Assembly: GCA_035763805.1 (NCBI GenBank)
Contig: DASUAL010000090.1
Location: 1-6,068 of the forward strand
DNA from: DASUAL01 sp035763805
Lineage (GTDB): Bacteria; Gemmatimonadota; Gemmatimonadetes; Gemmatimonadales; GWC2-71-9
DNA: 6,068 nucleotides
Reading direction: 5' to 3'
Of the stretch, positions 1 through 6,068 are shown in pieces. Within the stretch, counting starts at the first letter, position 1, and every line of letters starts with the position of its first letter. The position numbers and the translations under genes were made by a program. Below the pieces are notes generated by a model that was not told the DNA's origin, did not search any database, and saw nothing but the letters and a program-made list of their open reading frames with translations.

Positions 1-2
1 TG

Positions 3-638
3 CTGGGAACTCCGAGTCTGCCCCCGCCTGCGCCCTTCGCCGTGGCGAGCGTCCGCTTCGAGCAGAATGCCACGGACCAGGATGTGGAGGTCGTATTCGA
101 GGTCAAGGGCGGCAAGGACGGACTGGCGAAGCTCGCCGTGGTCGCTCCGGACGGTCGAACGGTCATCGATTTCACGGCTCCCGACGCTTCCACATTGGGA
201 ATGCGGCAGTTCCGGTTCGAGTCCCCGGAGCCGCCCGATGCGGCGCAGCTGAGGGCGGCCTACCCGGAGGGTGTGTACACCTTCACCGGAACGACCGCGG
301 GCGGCCAGAAGCTCCGGGGCGCGTCCACCCTGCATCACAAGCTGCCGCCTGCGGCGTCCTTCCTCAGACCCGCGGCTGGCGCGACGAGCGTGAGCATCAG
401 GGACCTGCAAATCACGTGGGTCCCCGTGAAGAATCTCGCTGCCTACATCGTTTATATTGAGCAGCATGAGCTGGGCCTCGACCTCACGGCGAGACTGTCC
501 GGGTCCGCGGCGACCTTCGCCGTGCCCAACGGCTTCCTCGTCCCCGGGAAGGAGTATCAGCTGGGGATCGGCACCGTGACGCCCGATGGGAACATCTCGT
601 TCGTCGAGACCACGTTTACGACCGCTGCGACGGAGTAA
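3..638 (+). CDS. Secreted protein with fibronectin-III-like C-terminal domain (5' partial)
   Basis: The frame is open from the first complete codon at position 3 to the TAA at 636-638, so the gene very probably starts upstream of the window. The first possible start inside, GTG at 42, has no ribosome-binding site and sits in a proline-rich stretch (LPPPAPF) that reads like a linker behind a missing signal peptide. Numbered from that GTG, residues 1-95 are a beta-rich region with alternating hydrophobics (VEVVFEV, LAVVAPDG, GVYTFTG). Residues 101-194 look like a fibronectin-III/Ig fold: a proline start, a central W (ITWVPV), Y (AAYIVYIE), a late PGKEYQLGIG strand and a closing ETTFTT strand. 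No catalytic motif is seen. The downstream beta-barrel gene begins 4 nt after the stop, so an extracytoplasmic or surface role is inferred. I do not recognise a named family. The reading frame is secure; the function is unknown. Confidence 0.8.
   Translation: MGTPSLPPPAPFAVASVRFEQNATDQDVEVVFEVKGGKDGLAKLAVVAPDGRTVIDFTAPDASTLGMRQFRFESPEPPDAAQLRAAYPEGVYTFTGTTAGGQKLRGASTLHHKLPPAASFLRPAAGATSVSIRDLQITWVPVKNLAAYIVYIEQHELGLDLTARLSGSAATFAVPNGFLVPGKEYQLGIGTVTPDGNISFVETTFTTAATE
632..635 (+). promoter_or_regulatory. Ribosome binding site of the beta-barrel gene, overlapping the upstream gene's end
   Basis: GGAG lies 7 nt before the ATG at 643 and within the last codons of the preceding gene, whose stop TAA is at 636-638. 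It decides the start of the downstream gene at 643 rather than at an upstream in-frame ATG (586) that lies deep inside the preceding coding region. The arrangement suggests translational coupling of the two genes. Confidence 0.7.
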
Positions 639-642
639 GGTT

Positions 643-1506
643 ATGACTCGACCGCCGCTCGGGGTGAGCCCCGTGGCGCTCCTCGTGGCGCTCGCCGTTC
701 TCCCATCAGGCGCCTCGCTCGCAGCCCAGGAGCTGCCCCCCTACCTGCGCGACCGCGGGGCCGGAGTTCGCACGTCGTTGTTGGGCACCTACGTTCGCCA
801 CGGCGAGCTGTTGGTGTATCCGTTCTTCGAGTGGTACGCGGACCGGAACCTCGAGTACAAGCCGAGCGAGCTTGGACACGGAACCTCCATCGTGGACTAC
901 CGCGGGCGCTACCGCGCGTCCGAGGGAATTCTGTTCTTCGGGTACGGCGTCTCCCCCGATCTCGCCCTCGAGTTCGAAGGGGCCATCATCACGGCCACGC
1001 TGGACAAGGCGTCGAACGATCCGTCCCCCGGGCCGCGCCGGGTGCAGGAATCCGGGCTGGGGGACGTGGAGGGCCAGATCCGCTGGCGCTTTCAGCGTGA
1101 GACCGCAACCCGGCCCGAGTTCTTCACGTACTTCGGGACGGTGTTCCCGCTGCAGAAGACCAAGCACATCATCGGCACCCAGGACTGGGAGTTCTTTGCC
1201 GGGGTCGGCCTGACCAGGGGTTTTGACTGGGGCACCTTGACCGTGCGCGCAGCGGGGGAATACTCGCCTGCGGCGAGCCCTAAGTTCGACGCCGGCGAGT
1301 ACGCCATCGAGTATCTGCGACGTCTCTCGCCCGCGTGGCGCGTCGTCGCGGCCATCGAGGGCAATCAGGTCGACGAGGTGTCGCTGCTCACCGAGATTCA
1401 GTGGCAGTTCAGCCCACACGCCATTCTCAAGGTCAACAACGGCCTGGGCTTCACCACGAACGCAACCGACTTCGCCCCCGAAGTCGGGCTCATGTTCTCG
1501 TTCTGA
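643..1506 (+). CDS. Probable outer-membrane beta-barrel protein (phenol MetA-degradation/transporter-like)
   Basis: A 287-residue protein. Residues 1-28 form a Sec signal peptide: basic start, hydrophobic core around VALLVALAVL, and likely cleavage near ASLAAQ. The mature part consists of alternating amphipathic strands rich in aromatic residues and glycine (GELLVYPFFEWY, EGILFFGYGVSPDLALEFEG, EFFTYFGTVFPL, EWEFFAGVGL-like segments). It ends in GLMFSF, and a C-terminal phenylalanine is the usual BAM recognition feature of outer-membrane barrels. The segment GLGDVEGQIRWRF (residues 138-150) resembles the GLGD motif common in proteins annotated as putative MetA-pathway phenol degradation or outer-membrane transporter. 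That annotation is historical and not a demonstrated activity. The start at 643 is chosen from its GGAG ribosome-binding site and the signal peptide that follows. It is probably co-transcribed with the FN3-like protein upstream. The outer-membrane location is well supported; the substrate is unknown. Confidence 0.82.
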   Translation: MTRPPLGVSPVALLVALAVLPSGASLAAQELPPYLRDRGAGVRTSLLGTYVRHGELLVYPFFEWYADRNLEYKPSELGHGTSIVDYRGRYRASEGILFFGYGVSPDLALEFEGAIITATLDKASNDPSPGPRRVQESGLGDVEGQIRWRFQRETATRPEFFTYFGTVFPLQKTKHIIGTQDWEFFAGVGLTRGFDWGTLTVRAAGEYSPAASPKFDAGEYAIEYLRRLSPAWRVVAAIEGNQVDEVSLLTEIQWQFSPHAILKVNNGLGFTTNATDFAPEVGLMFSF

Positions 1507-1537
1507 GACTCAGTCCCCTGCGAGCGGCGGCCTGATC

Positions 1538-1553
1538 ACGCGGCCTGCCGCGT
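1538..1553 (+). terminator. GC-rich hairpin after the beta-barrel gene, possible terminator
   Basis: A perfect inverted repeat, ACGCGG / CCGCGT, encloses a CCTG tetraloop 32 nt downstream of the stop. No T-tract follows (the next bases are AACGCTC), so it is not a canonical intrinsic terminator. It may act as an RNA 3'-end stabiliser or a weak terminator, or be chance in GC-rich DNA. Confidence 0.3.
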
Positions 1554-1608
1554 AACGCTCGCGCGCCTCACCGCCTTGAGTGCTGCTCGCTTCCGTCCGT
1601 TGCGGTGT

Positions 1609-1614
1609 ATCTTA
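1609..1614 (+). promoter_or_regulatory. Candidate -10 element for the M48 protease gene
   Basis: TATCTT lies 28 nt before the ATG at 1643, in the 136-nt gap after the beta-barrel gene. It is one of the few AT-richer spots there. No convincing -35 hexamer is found at 16-18 nt spacing. The call rests on position and partial consensus match, so it is weak. Confidence 0.3.
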
Positions 1615-1642
1615 CCCGACGACAGTCGACAGAGACAGGCCA

Positions 1643-3076
1643 ATGCGCGCCTCCACCCCGCTTTTCCTCGCGACCCTCGTCGCGGCCGGCTGCGCCACCA
1701 ACCCCGCCACCGGCGGGAAGCAGCTCATCCTCATCAGCGAGTCGCAGGAGGTCGCGATGGGGCGCGATTACGACACGGACGTCGTCGCCTCGATCGGGCT
1801 CTATTCCGACACGGCCCTGCAACGCTGGATCCAGCAGCTCGGCGCGCGGCTCGCCGCCACGTCGGAGCGCCCCGGGCTCCCCTGGACGTTCCGCGTGGTG
1901 GACGACCCGGTGGTCAATGCCTTCGCCCTCCCCGGCGGCTACATCTACGTCACGCGCGGGATCCTCGCCCACCTGGAGTCCGAGGCGGAGCTCGCCAGCG
2001 TGGTGGGGCACGAGATCGGTCACGTCACGGCACGCCACTCCGTGAGCCAGATGAGCAAACAGCAGCTCGCCCAGCTGGGCCTCGCCATCGGCACCATCGC
2101 GAGCCCGGAATTCGAGCGCTACGCGGGTCTCGCGAGCGCTGGGTTGGGGGTTCTGTTCCTCAAGTACTCGCGCGACGCCGAGCGACAGGCCGACGATCTC
2201 GGTCTGCGCTACATGCGTCGCGCCAACTACGACCCCCGCGAGATGCCCGACGTGTTCACCATGCTGGACCGCGTGAGCCAGGCGCACGGCGGCGGGCGCA
2301 TCCCGGAGTGGCTGGCCACGCACCCGAACCCGGAGAACCGCCGCGGGCGGATCGAGCAGGCGATCGCGGCCCTGCCTCAGGGCTTCGCCGGGACCGCCGT
2401 GAACCGGGAGTCCTATCTGCAGCGGCTCGACGGTGTGGTGTTCGGGAGTAACCCCCGTGAGGGATATTTCAAGGGGAGCCAGTTCTTCCATCCCGACTTG
2501 CGCTTCCGGATGACGTTCCCGGAGGGCTGGGCCACGAGCAACGGCAAGCAGGCCGTGGTCGCCGTGAGCCCGCAGAAGGACGCGGTGGTCGAGCTGGCGC
2601 TCGCAAAGGAGCCGAGTGCCGACGCGGCCGCCCGCGCGTTCGTGTCGCAACGCGGCATCAGCGGCGGCGTGCCCGCCCGCGCGAGCGTGGGTGGGCTTCC
2701 CGCCGCGAGCGCCGCGTTCTCCGCGGCGACCGAGAGCGGCACCCTCCGCGGCGCGGTGCTGTGCGTCGAGCTCGGCGGCGCGGTGTACCGCCTCGTCGGC
2801 TACGCTTCAGAGGCGCGCTGGCCCACGCACCAGGCCGCCGTCGAGCGCTCGCTCCTGAGCTTCGCGCGCCTCACCGACCCGGCCGCGCTCAACGTGCAGC
2901 CGCAGCGGGTGGACATCGTGAAGCTCGACCGGCGCAGCACGATCGAAGAGCTGGCGCGCCAGCGGCCGTCGCCGGTCCCGGCCGCGACGCTCGCCCTGAT
3001 CAACCAGGTCGAGCCGCAGACGCCGCTCGAGCCGGGCCGGCTCGTGAAGTGGGTCGTCGGACCAGCGCTCCCCTGA
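1643..3076 (+). CDS. M48 family zinc metalloprotease, predicted lipoprotein with C-terminal LysM-like region
   Basis: A 477-residue predicted zinc endopeptidase. The start at ATG 1643 is chosen because it gives a short lipoprotein signal (MRASTPLFLATLVAAGC, lipid on Cys17). A GTG at 1580 in the same frame would add 21 residues ahead of the signal. The lipobox is slightly imperfect, with Ala at -3. The opening TNPATGGKQLILISESQE is typical of M48 lipoproteins. The catalytic motif HEIGH is at residues 123-127 (two His ligands and the Glu base). YSRDAERQAD at 175-184 supplies the third ligand, Glu180, and ATHPNPENR places a conserved His at 227, as in the BepA/YfgC group. Residues 255-410 form an extension without TPR repeats. 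Residues 419-473 (QPQRVDIVKL... LINQVEP... LEPGRLVKWVV) resemble a degenerate LysM fold. It is probably anchored in the periplasm or outer membrane and degrades misassembled envelope proteins. The protease family is certain; the physiological substrate is inferred. It appears monocistronic. Confidence 0.93.
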   Translation: MRASTPLFLATLVAAGCATNPATGGKQLILISESQEVAMGRDYDTDVVASIGLYSDTALQRWIQQLGARLAATSERPGLPWTFRVVDDPVVNAFALPGGYIYVTRGILAHLESEAELASVVGHEIGHVTARHSVSQMSKQQLAQLGLAIGTIASPEFERYAGLASAGLGVLFLKYSRDAERQADDLGLRYMRRANYDPREMPDVFTMLDRVSQAHGGGRIPEWLATHPNPENRRGRIEQAIAALPQGFAGTAVNRESYLQRLDGVVFGSNPREGYFKGSQFFHPDLRFRMTFPEGWATSNGKQAVVAVSPQKDAVVELALAKEPSADAAARAFVSQRGISGGVPARASVGGLPAASAAFSAATESGTLRGAVLCVELGGAVYRLVGYASEARWPTHQAAVERSLLSFARLTDPAALNVQPQRVDIVKLDRRSTIEELARQRPSPVPAATLALINQVEPQTPLEPGRLVKWVVGPALP

Positions 3077-3106
3077 CCGTCGGGTGGGCTGCCGCAGTAA
3101 GGAGGG

Positions 3107-3135
3107 TCGCCGATCCCTTCCGAATAGGATACAAT
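3107..3135 (+). promoter_or_regulatory. Candidate promoter of the xdhC-YHS / coxD / malonyl-CoA decarboxylase operon
   Basis: TACAAT at 3130-3135 matches the sigma-70 -10 consensus in 5 of 6 bases and stands out as an AT-rich island (GAATAGGATACAATT) in the 108-nt gap after the protease gene. At 17 nt spacing the -35 position (3107-3112, TCGCCG) matches only 3 of 6, so activation or another sigma factor is possible. Predicted transcription would start near 3142, giving a leader of about 40 nt before GTG 3185. Confidence 0.45.
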
Positions 3136-3184
3136 TCCCGCCTGTGACCGTGCGCCTCGCGCTCGACGAAATCCGGTAGCCAAA

Positions 3185-4192
3185 GTGCGCGCCGACCTGC
3201 TCTCGCTCGCGTCCGACCTGGCCAGGCAGGGAGAAGCATTCGCGCTCGCCACGGTAGTGCGCCGCGAGGCGCCGAGCTCGGCGCGCGTAGGCGACTCGGC
3301 GCTGATCACTCGCGGCGGCACATTCCACGGGTGGTTGGGCGGCAGCTGCACGCAGCCGACCGTGGTGCGCGAGGCCCTCCGCGCGTTGGCCGACGGTCAG
3401 CCCCGCCTCATCGCCCTCTCCCCCGACCCCGGGTCCGACCGTCGCGCGGGCGTGGTCGCCCTGCCGATGACGTGCCACAGCGGAGGCTGTGTGGACATCT
3501 ACGTCGAGCCGGTGCTGCCCCTGCCGCGACTCATCGTGTTCGGCCTCTCTCCCGCCGCCCAGGCCCTCGCCCGGCTCGCCAAGGCGATGGGCTACACGGT
3601 GGACGCGGTGGACCCCGGGGCCGACCGGGCGACGTTCCCGGAGGCGGACCGGGTGCTCACGAGCCTCGACGCGGCGCAGCTCAAGGCGTGGCCCGGGGCA
3701 CGCGGCGCCCAGCTGTTCGCGGTGATCGCGACGATGGGCGAACGAGACGAGACGGCGATTCTCTCCGCGCTGGCCCTCGAGCCGGCGTACATCGGCGTCG
3801 TGGCGAGCCGCAGGCGGTTCGATCAGATCCGCGCGACGCTGGTCGCGCAGGGCGCCGCGCCGGCAACCCTCGAGCGGATCAAGAGTCCCGCGGGCCTCGA
3901 TATCGGCGCGCACAGCCCCGAGGAAATCGCCCTCAGCGTCCTCGCCGAAATCGTCCAGGCGCGGCGGGCGGCCCCTGGCGGCCCTGCCACCACCGCGTCC
4001 CCCGGGCATCCCGAACCGGCGGCCGAGGCGCTTGACCCCGTGTGCGGCATGCAGGTGACGATCGCGACCGCGCAGCACCGAGCCGAGTCCGGCGGTCGCG
4101 CCTACTACTTCTGCTGCGGCGGGTGCCGGGCGCAGTTCCTCGCCGACCCGGGCCGCTATGTGGCCGCGTCGGAGGCGGGAGGCGCGGTGTGA
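3185..4192 (+). CDS. XdhC/CoxI family molybdenum-hydroxylase maturation protein fused to a YHS domain
   Basis: A 335-residue cytoplasmic protein in three parts. Residues 1-112 are the XdhC-CoxI N-terminal domain: ALATVVRREAPSSARVGDSALI, then GWLGGSCTQPTVVREAL with Cys54, and CHSGGCVDIYVEPVLP with Cys97 and Cys102. Residues 115-260 are the Rossmann-like XdhC C-terminal domain: LIVFGLSPAAQALARLAKAMGY, VIATMGERDE, YIGVVASRRR and the AGLDIGAHSPEEIALSVLAEI signature. A Pro/Ala-rich linker (261-282) leads to a YHS domain (283-326): DPVCGM with Cys287, then YYFCCGGC with Cys310, Cys311 and Cys314, and FLADPGRYV. XdhC relatives bind molybdenum cofactor and promote its sulfuration or insertion into xanthine or CO dehydrogenases. 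YHS domains bind heavy metals, often copper. The GTG at 3185 is the first start codon in this frame and has only a weak ribosome-binding site. It heads the probable operon with the CoxD-like ATPase. The family call is firm; the target enzyme is not in the window. Confidence 0.92.
   Translation: MRADLLSLASDLARQGEAFALATVVRREAPSSARVGDSALITRGGTFHGWLGGSCTQPTVVREALRALADGQPRLIALSPDPGSDRRAGVVALPMTCHSGGCVDIYVEPVLPLPRLIVFGLSPAAQALARLAKAMGYTVDAVDPGADRATFPEADRVLTSLDAAQLKAWPGARGAQLFAVIATMGERDETAILSALALEPAYIGVVASRRRFDQIRATLVAQGAAPATLERIKSPAGLDIGAHSPEEIALSVLAEIVQARRAAPGGPATTASPGHPEPAAEALDPVCGMQVTIATAQHRAESGGRAYYFCCGGCRAQFLADPGRYVAASEAGGAV
4171..4191 (+). promoter_or_regulatory. Strong ribosome binding site and overlapping GTG start for the CoxD-like ATPase
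   Basis: GGAGGCGGGAGG at 4171-4182 lies inside the last codons of the xdhC-YHS gene, with GGGAGG ending 6 nt before the GTG at 4189. That GTG overlaps the upstream TGA (4190-4192) as GTGA. This places the ATPase start at 4189, not at the further-upstream in-frame ATG (4042), whose translation is an out-of-frame copy of the YHS region. The overlap suggests translational coupling. Confidence 0.8.
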
Positions 4193-5091
4193 GACCGGAG
4201 ATCCGCGCGCTGCACCAGGCGATGGAAGCGCAGGGGTACATCGCCGATCCGGCGATCGCCACGGCGGTGTATCTCGCACGGGAGATGCGCAAGCCGCTGC
4301 TCGTCGAGGGCGACGCGGGCGTCGGGAAGACGGAGATCGCCAAGGTGCTCGCGCAAGTGCTCGGCACCGAGCTGATCCGGCTGCAGTGCTACGAAGGGCT
4401 CGACATCGCGCAGGCGGCCTACGAATGGAACTACTCGCGCCAGATGATCGAGATCCGGCTGTCGGAAGCCGCGGGGGAGAAGTCGAAAGAGAAGCTCTCG
4501 CAGGATATCTTCTCGGAGAAGTTCCTCGTCAAGCGTCCGCTCGCGCGCGCGCTCGAAGGCAAGAAAGGCGCCGCGCCGGTGCTGTTGATCGACGAGCTCG
4601 ACCGCACCGACGAGCCGTTCGAGGCCTACCTGCTCGAAGTGCTCTCGGACTGGCAGATCTCGATCCCCGAGATCGGCACGCTGCGCGCCGCGGAGCCTCC
4701 CATCGTCGTCATCACCTCGAACCGCACGCGCGAGATCCACGACGCGGTGAAGCGGCGCTGCTTCTACTACTGGGTGGACTATCCGGACGCCGCGCGCGAG
4801 CTGGAGATCCTGCGGCGCAAGGCGCCGCGCGCGTCCGCCGCGCTGTCGAAGGAAGTGGTCGCGTTCGTGCAGCGCCTGCGCGGCGTCGACCTCTTCAAGC
4901 TGCCCGGCGTGGCCGAGACGATCGACTGGGCGAACTGCCTGGTGGCGCTCGATCGCATCGCGCTCGACCCGGAGACGGTCAACAACACGCTCGGCGTGCT
5001 GCTCAAGTACCAGGACGACATCGAGCGCATGGCCGGCGAGGAAACCGAGCGTCTCGTGAGCGAGGCAAGAGCGGCCGCGACCGCGACCTGA
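4189..5091 (+). CDS. coxD: CoxD-like MoxR-family AAA+ ATPase (molybdenum hydroxylase maturation chaperone)
   Basis: A 300-residue soluble AAA+ ATPase, the normal length for CoxD. It has Walker A GDAGVGKT (41-48) and the family-typical IRLQCYEGLD (63-72) and YEWNYSRQ (78-85). Walker B is VLLIDELDRTD (131-141), followed by LLEVLSDWQISIPEIGT, sensor-1 ITSNRTRE (175-182) and an arginine-finger region AVKRRC (186-191). The C-terminal lid includes LPGVAETIDWANCL. All ATPase motifs are intact. In Oligotropha carboxidovorans, CoxD is a membrane-associated chaperone-like ATPase needed to sulfurate the molybdenum site of CO dehydrogenase. Homologues also occur beside other molybdenum hydroxylases, so the CO link here is not proven. 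Its start overlaps the stop of the XdhC-YHS gene, which supports a joint role in cofactor maturation. The usual partner CoxE (von Willebrand A domain protein) is not the next gene; malonyl-CoA decarboxylase is. The family is very secure, the exact orthology less so. Confidence 0.9.
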   Translation: MRPEIRALHQAMEAQGYIADPAIATAVYLAREMRKPLLVEGDAGVGKTEIAKVLAQVLGTELIRLQCYEGLDIAQAAYEWNYSRQMIEIRLSEAAGEKSKEKLSQDIFSEKFLVKRPLARALEGKKGAAPVLLIDELDRTDEPFEAYLLEVLSDWQISIPEIGTLRAAEPPIVVITSNRTREIHDAVKRRCFYYWVDYPDAARELEILRRKAPRASAALSKEVVAFVQRLRGVDLFKLPGVAETIDWANCLVALDRIALDPETVNNTLGVLLKYQDDIERMAGEETERLVSEARAAATAT

Positions 5092-5101
5092 TGGGGCCTC
5101 G

Positions 5102-6068
5102 ATGAGCGCCTCGTCCTTCCTGCGGCGCCTGTTCGGGCGGGCGAACGGCGAAATCCATCAGCAGACGCAGCACCTCGTTTCCCTCTGCGAGTCGCTGCTC
5201 AGCGAGCACGGCGAGATCACCGGCGTGGCGCTCGCCCGCGAAGCCCTCGGCTGCTACCAGACGCTCGGCGAGCGCGAGCGCGAAGAGTTTTTCGATGTGC
5301 TGGCGAAGACCTTCTCGCCATCGCCCGACGCCGTCGGCCGGGCTGCAGACGCCTACCGGGCGGACCCGATTCCCGAAAACCTGATCCGCCTGCAGGAATC
5401 GGCGGAATCGCTGCGCCCGGAGCTGTTCCGGCGCCTGAACGCGGCGCCTGGCGCGACGGCGGCGCTGGTCGAGATGCGCAGACTCATTCTCAAAGGCATC
5501 GCGGCGCACCCGCAATGGAAGGTCATCGATAACGACCTGCTGAAGCTCCTGCGCTCATGGTTCAACCGGGGGTTTCTGAGGATGGAAAGGATCGACTGGC
5601 ACACGCCTGCGATCGTGCTGGAGAAGCTCATGCAGTACGAGGCGGTTCACGCCATCCAGGGGTGGGGCGACCTGCGGCGCCGTCTGGAGGCGGACCGCCG
5701 CTGCTTCGCTTTCTTCCACCCGCAGCTCCCGGACGAGCCGCTCGTATTCATCGAGGTGGCGCTGACCCGGGGGATGAGCGCCCGCGTGCAGCCGCTGCTC
5801 GAGGTGGGGTCCTCGGTATCGTCGGGCGACGAGGCGGACAGCGCGATGTTCTATTCGATCACGAATTGCCAGGACGGGTTGCGCGGCATCTCGTTCGGCA
5901 ACCTGCTGATCAAGCAAGTGGCCGAAGAGCTCAAGCGCGAGGTTCCGCAGCTGCGGACCTTCGCAACGCTGTCGCCGATTCCCGGATTCCGGCGCTGGCT
6001 CGAGGAGTCCCGCGCGCGGCTCGCAGTCGGCCCGCAAGGCGAGGAGCGCGTCGCCCTGCTGCAGCGGA
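5102..6068 (+). CDS. Malonyl-CoA decarboxylase (3' partial)
   Basis: The frame is open from ATG 5102 to the window edge, giving 322 residues of a protein that is usually about 400-490 long. It converts malonyl-CoA to acetyl-CoA and CO2 (the family of eukaryotic MLYCD and rhizobial MatA). Residues 1-130 form the helical N-terminal oligomerisation domain. Family signatures follow in order: LLRSWFNRGFL (148-158), RIDWHTPAIVLEKLMQYEAVHAIQGWGDLRRRL (about 163-195), DRRCFAFFHPQLPDEPLVFIEVALT (about 198-222), MFYSITNCQDGLRGISFGNLLIKQV (about 249-273) and FATLSPIPGF (287-296). Ser252 in FYSITNCQ aligns with the catalytic serine region of the human enzyme. The catalytic histidine would lie beyond the window. 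There is no signal or targeting peptide, so it is cytoplasmic. It starts 10 nt after the ATPase stop, with a GGGG ribosome-binding site at 5093-5096, so it is probably in the same operon. The family call is very secure. Confidence 0.93.
   Translation, partial: MSASSFLRRLFGRANGEIHQQTQHLVSLCESLLSEHGEITGVALAREALGCYQTLGEREREEFFDVLAKTFSPSPDAVGRAADAYRADPIPENLIRLQESAESLRPELFRRLNAAPGATAALVEMRRLILKGIAAHPQWKVIDNDLLKLLRSWFNRGFLRMERIDWHTPAIVLEKLMQYEAVHAIQGWGDLRRRLEADRRCFAFFHPQLPDEPLVFIEVALTRGMSARVQPLLEVGSSVSSGDEADSAMFYSITNCQDGLRGISFGNLLIKQVAEELKREVPQLRTFATLSPIPGFRRWLEESRARLAVGPQGEERVALLQR

Noticed and set aside
1568..2650. Antisense open frame (360 codons) opposite the M48 protease
   Set aside because: The composition is rich in Arg, Gly, Ala and His with no recognisable motif, and the sense strand encodes an intact HEIGH protease.
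3099..3105. AAGGAGG Shine-Dalgarno-like sequence suggesting a small gene
   Set aside because: No ATG, GTG or TTG occurs at suitable spacing downstream, so no small gene is supported.
4042..4188. N-terminal extension of the ATPase to an upstream ATG
   Set aside because: This stretch encodes the YHS domain in another frame. The GTG at 4189 has a strong ribosome-binding site and gives a normal CoxD length.
2807..4279. Long antisense open frame (490 codons) across the protease/XdhC region
   Set aside because: It lies opposite two clearly homologous genes (M48, XdhC-YHS), has Arg/Gly-rich low-complexity composition and crosses their intergenic gap. This is typical of GC-rich shadow frames.
4158..5105. 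Alternative + frame over the CoxD-like gene
   Set aside because: Its translation is Arg/Ala-rich without motifs, while the other frame carries complete Walker A, Walker B and sensor motifs.
5003..6037. Antisense open frames at the right end
   Set aside because: They lie opposite a clear malonyl-CoA decarboxylase frame that is open from 5102 to the window edge and carries the family motifs in order.

Overview
The window is GC-rich (about two-thirds G+C by eye). It carries five protein-coding genes, all on the + strand and closely packed. No RNA gene, mobile element, CRISPR array or long repeat was seen. A signal-peptide beta-barrel protein and a lipoprotein metalloprotease point to a Gram-negative, didermic bacterium. 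The gene styles would fit Gemmatimonadota or a proteobacterial/acidobacterial relative, but taxonomy cannot be settled from this sequence alone.

Left part (1-1506): the 3' end of a secreted protein with a fibronectin-III-like C-terminal domain is followed 4 nt later by a probable outer-membrane beta-barrel protein of the phenol-degradation-MetA/transporter-like type. The two look co-transcribed and form a cell-envelope pair of unknown function. A short GC-rich hairpin lies in the gap after them.

Middle (1643-3076): a monocistronic-looking M48 family zinc metalloprotease lipoprotein. It has an HEIGH active site and a C-terminal extension ending in a degenerate LysM-like segment. It is probably a periplasmic or outer-membrane quality-control protease.

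Right part (3185-6068): a probable three-gene operon behind a recognisable -10 element. It encodes (i) an XdhC/CoxI-type molybdenum-hydroxylase maturation factor fused to a C-terminal YHS metal-binding domain, (ii) a CoxD-like MoxR-family AAA+ ATPase whose GTG start overlaps the previous stop, and (iii) the N-terminal two-thirds or more of a malonyl-CoA decarboxylase, cut by the window edge. The first two are accessory factors for maturing molybdenum enzymes of the CO dehydrogenase/xanthine dehydrogenase family. No structural subunits (large, medium or small) and no CoxE are inside the window. Linkage of these maturation factors to malonyl-CoA decarboxylase is the most unusual aspect, together with the XdhC-YHS fusion.
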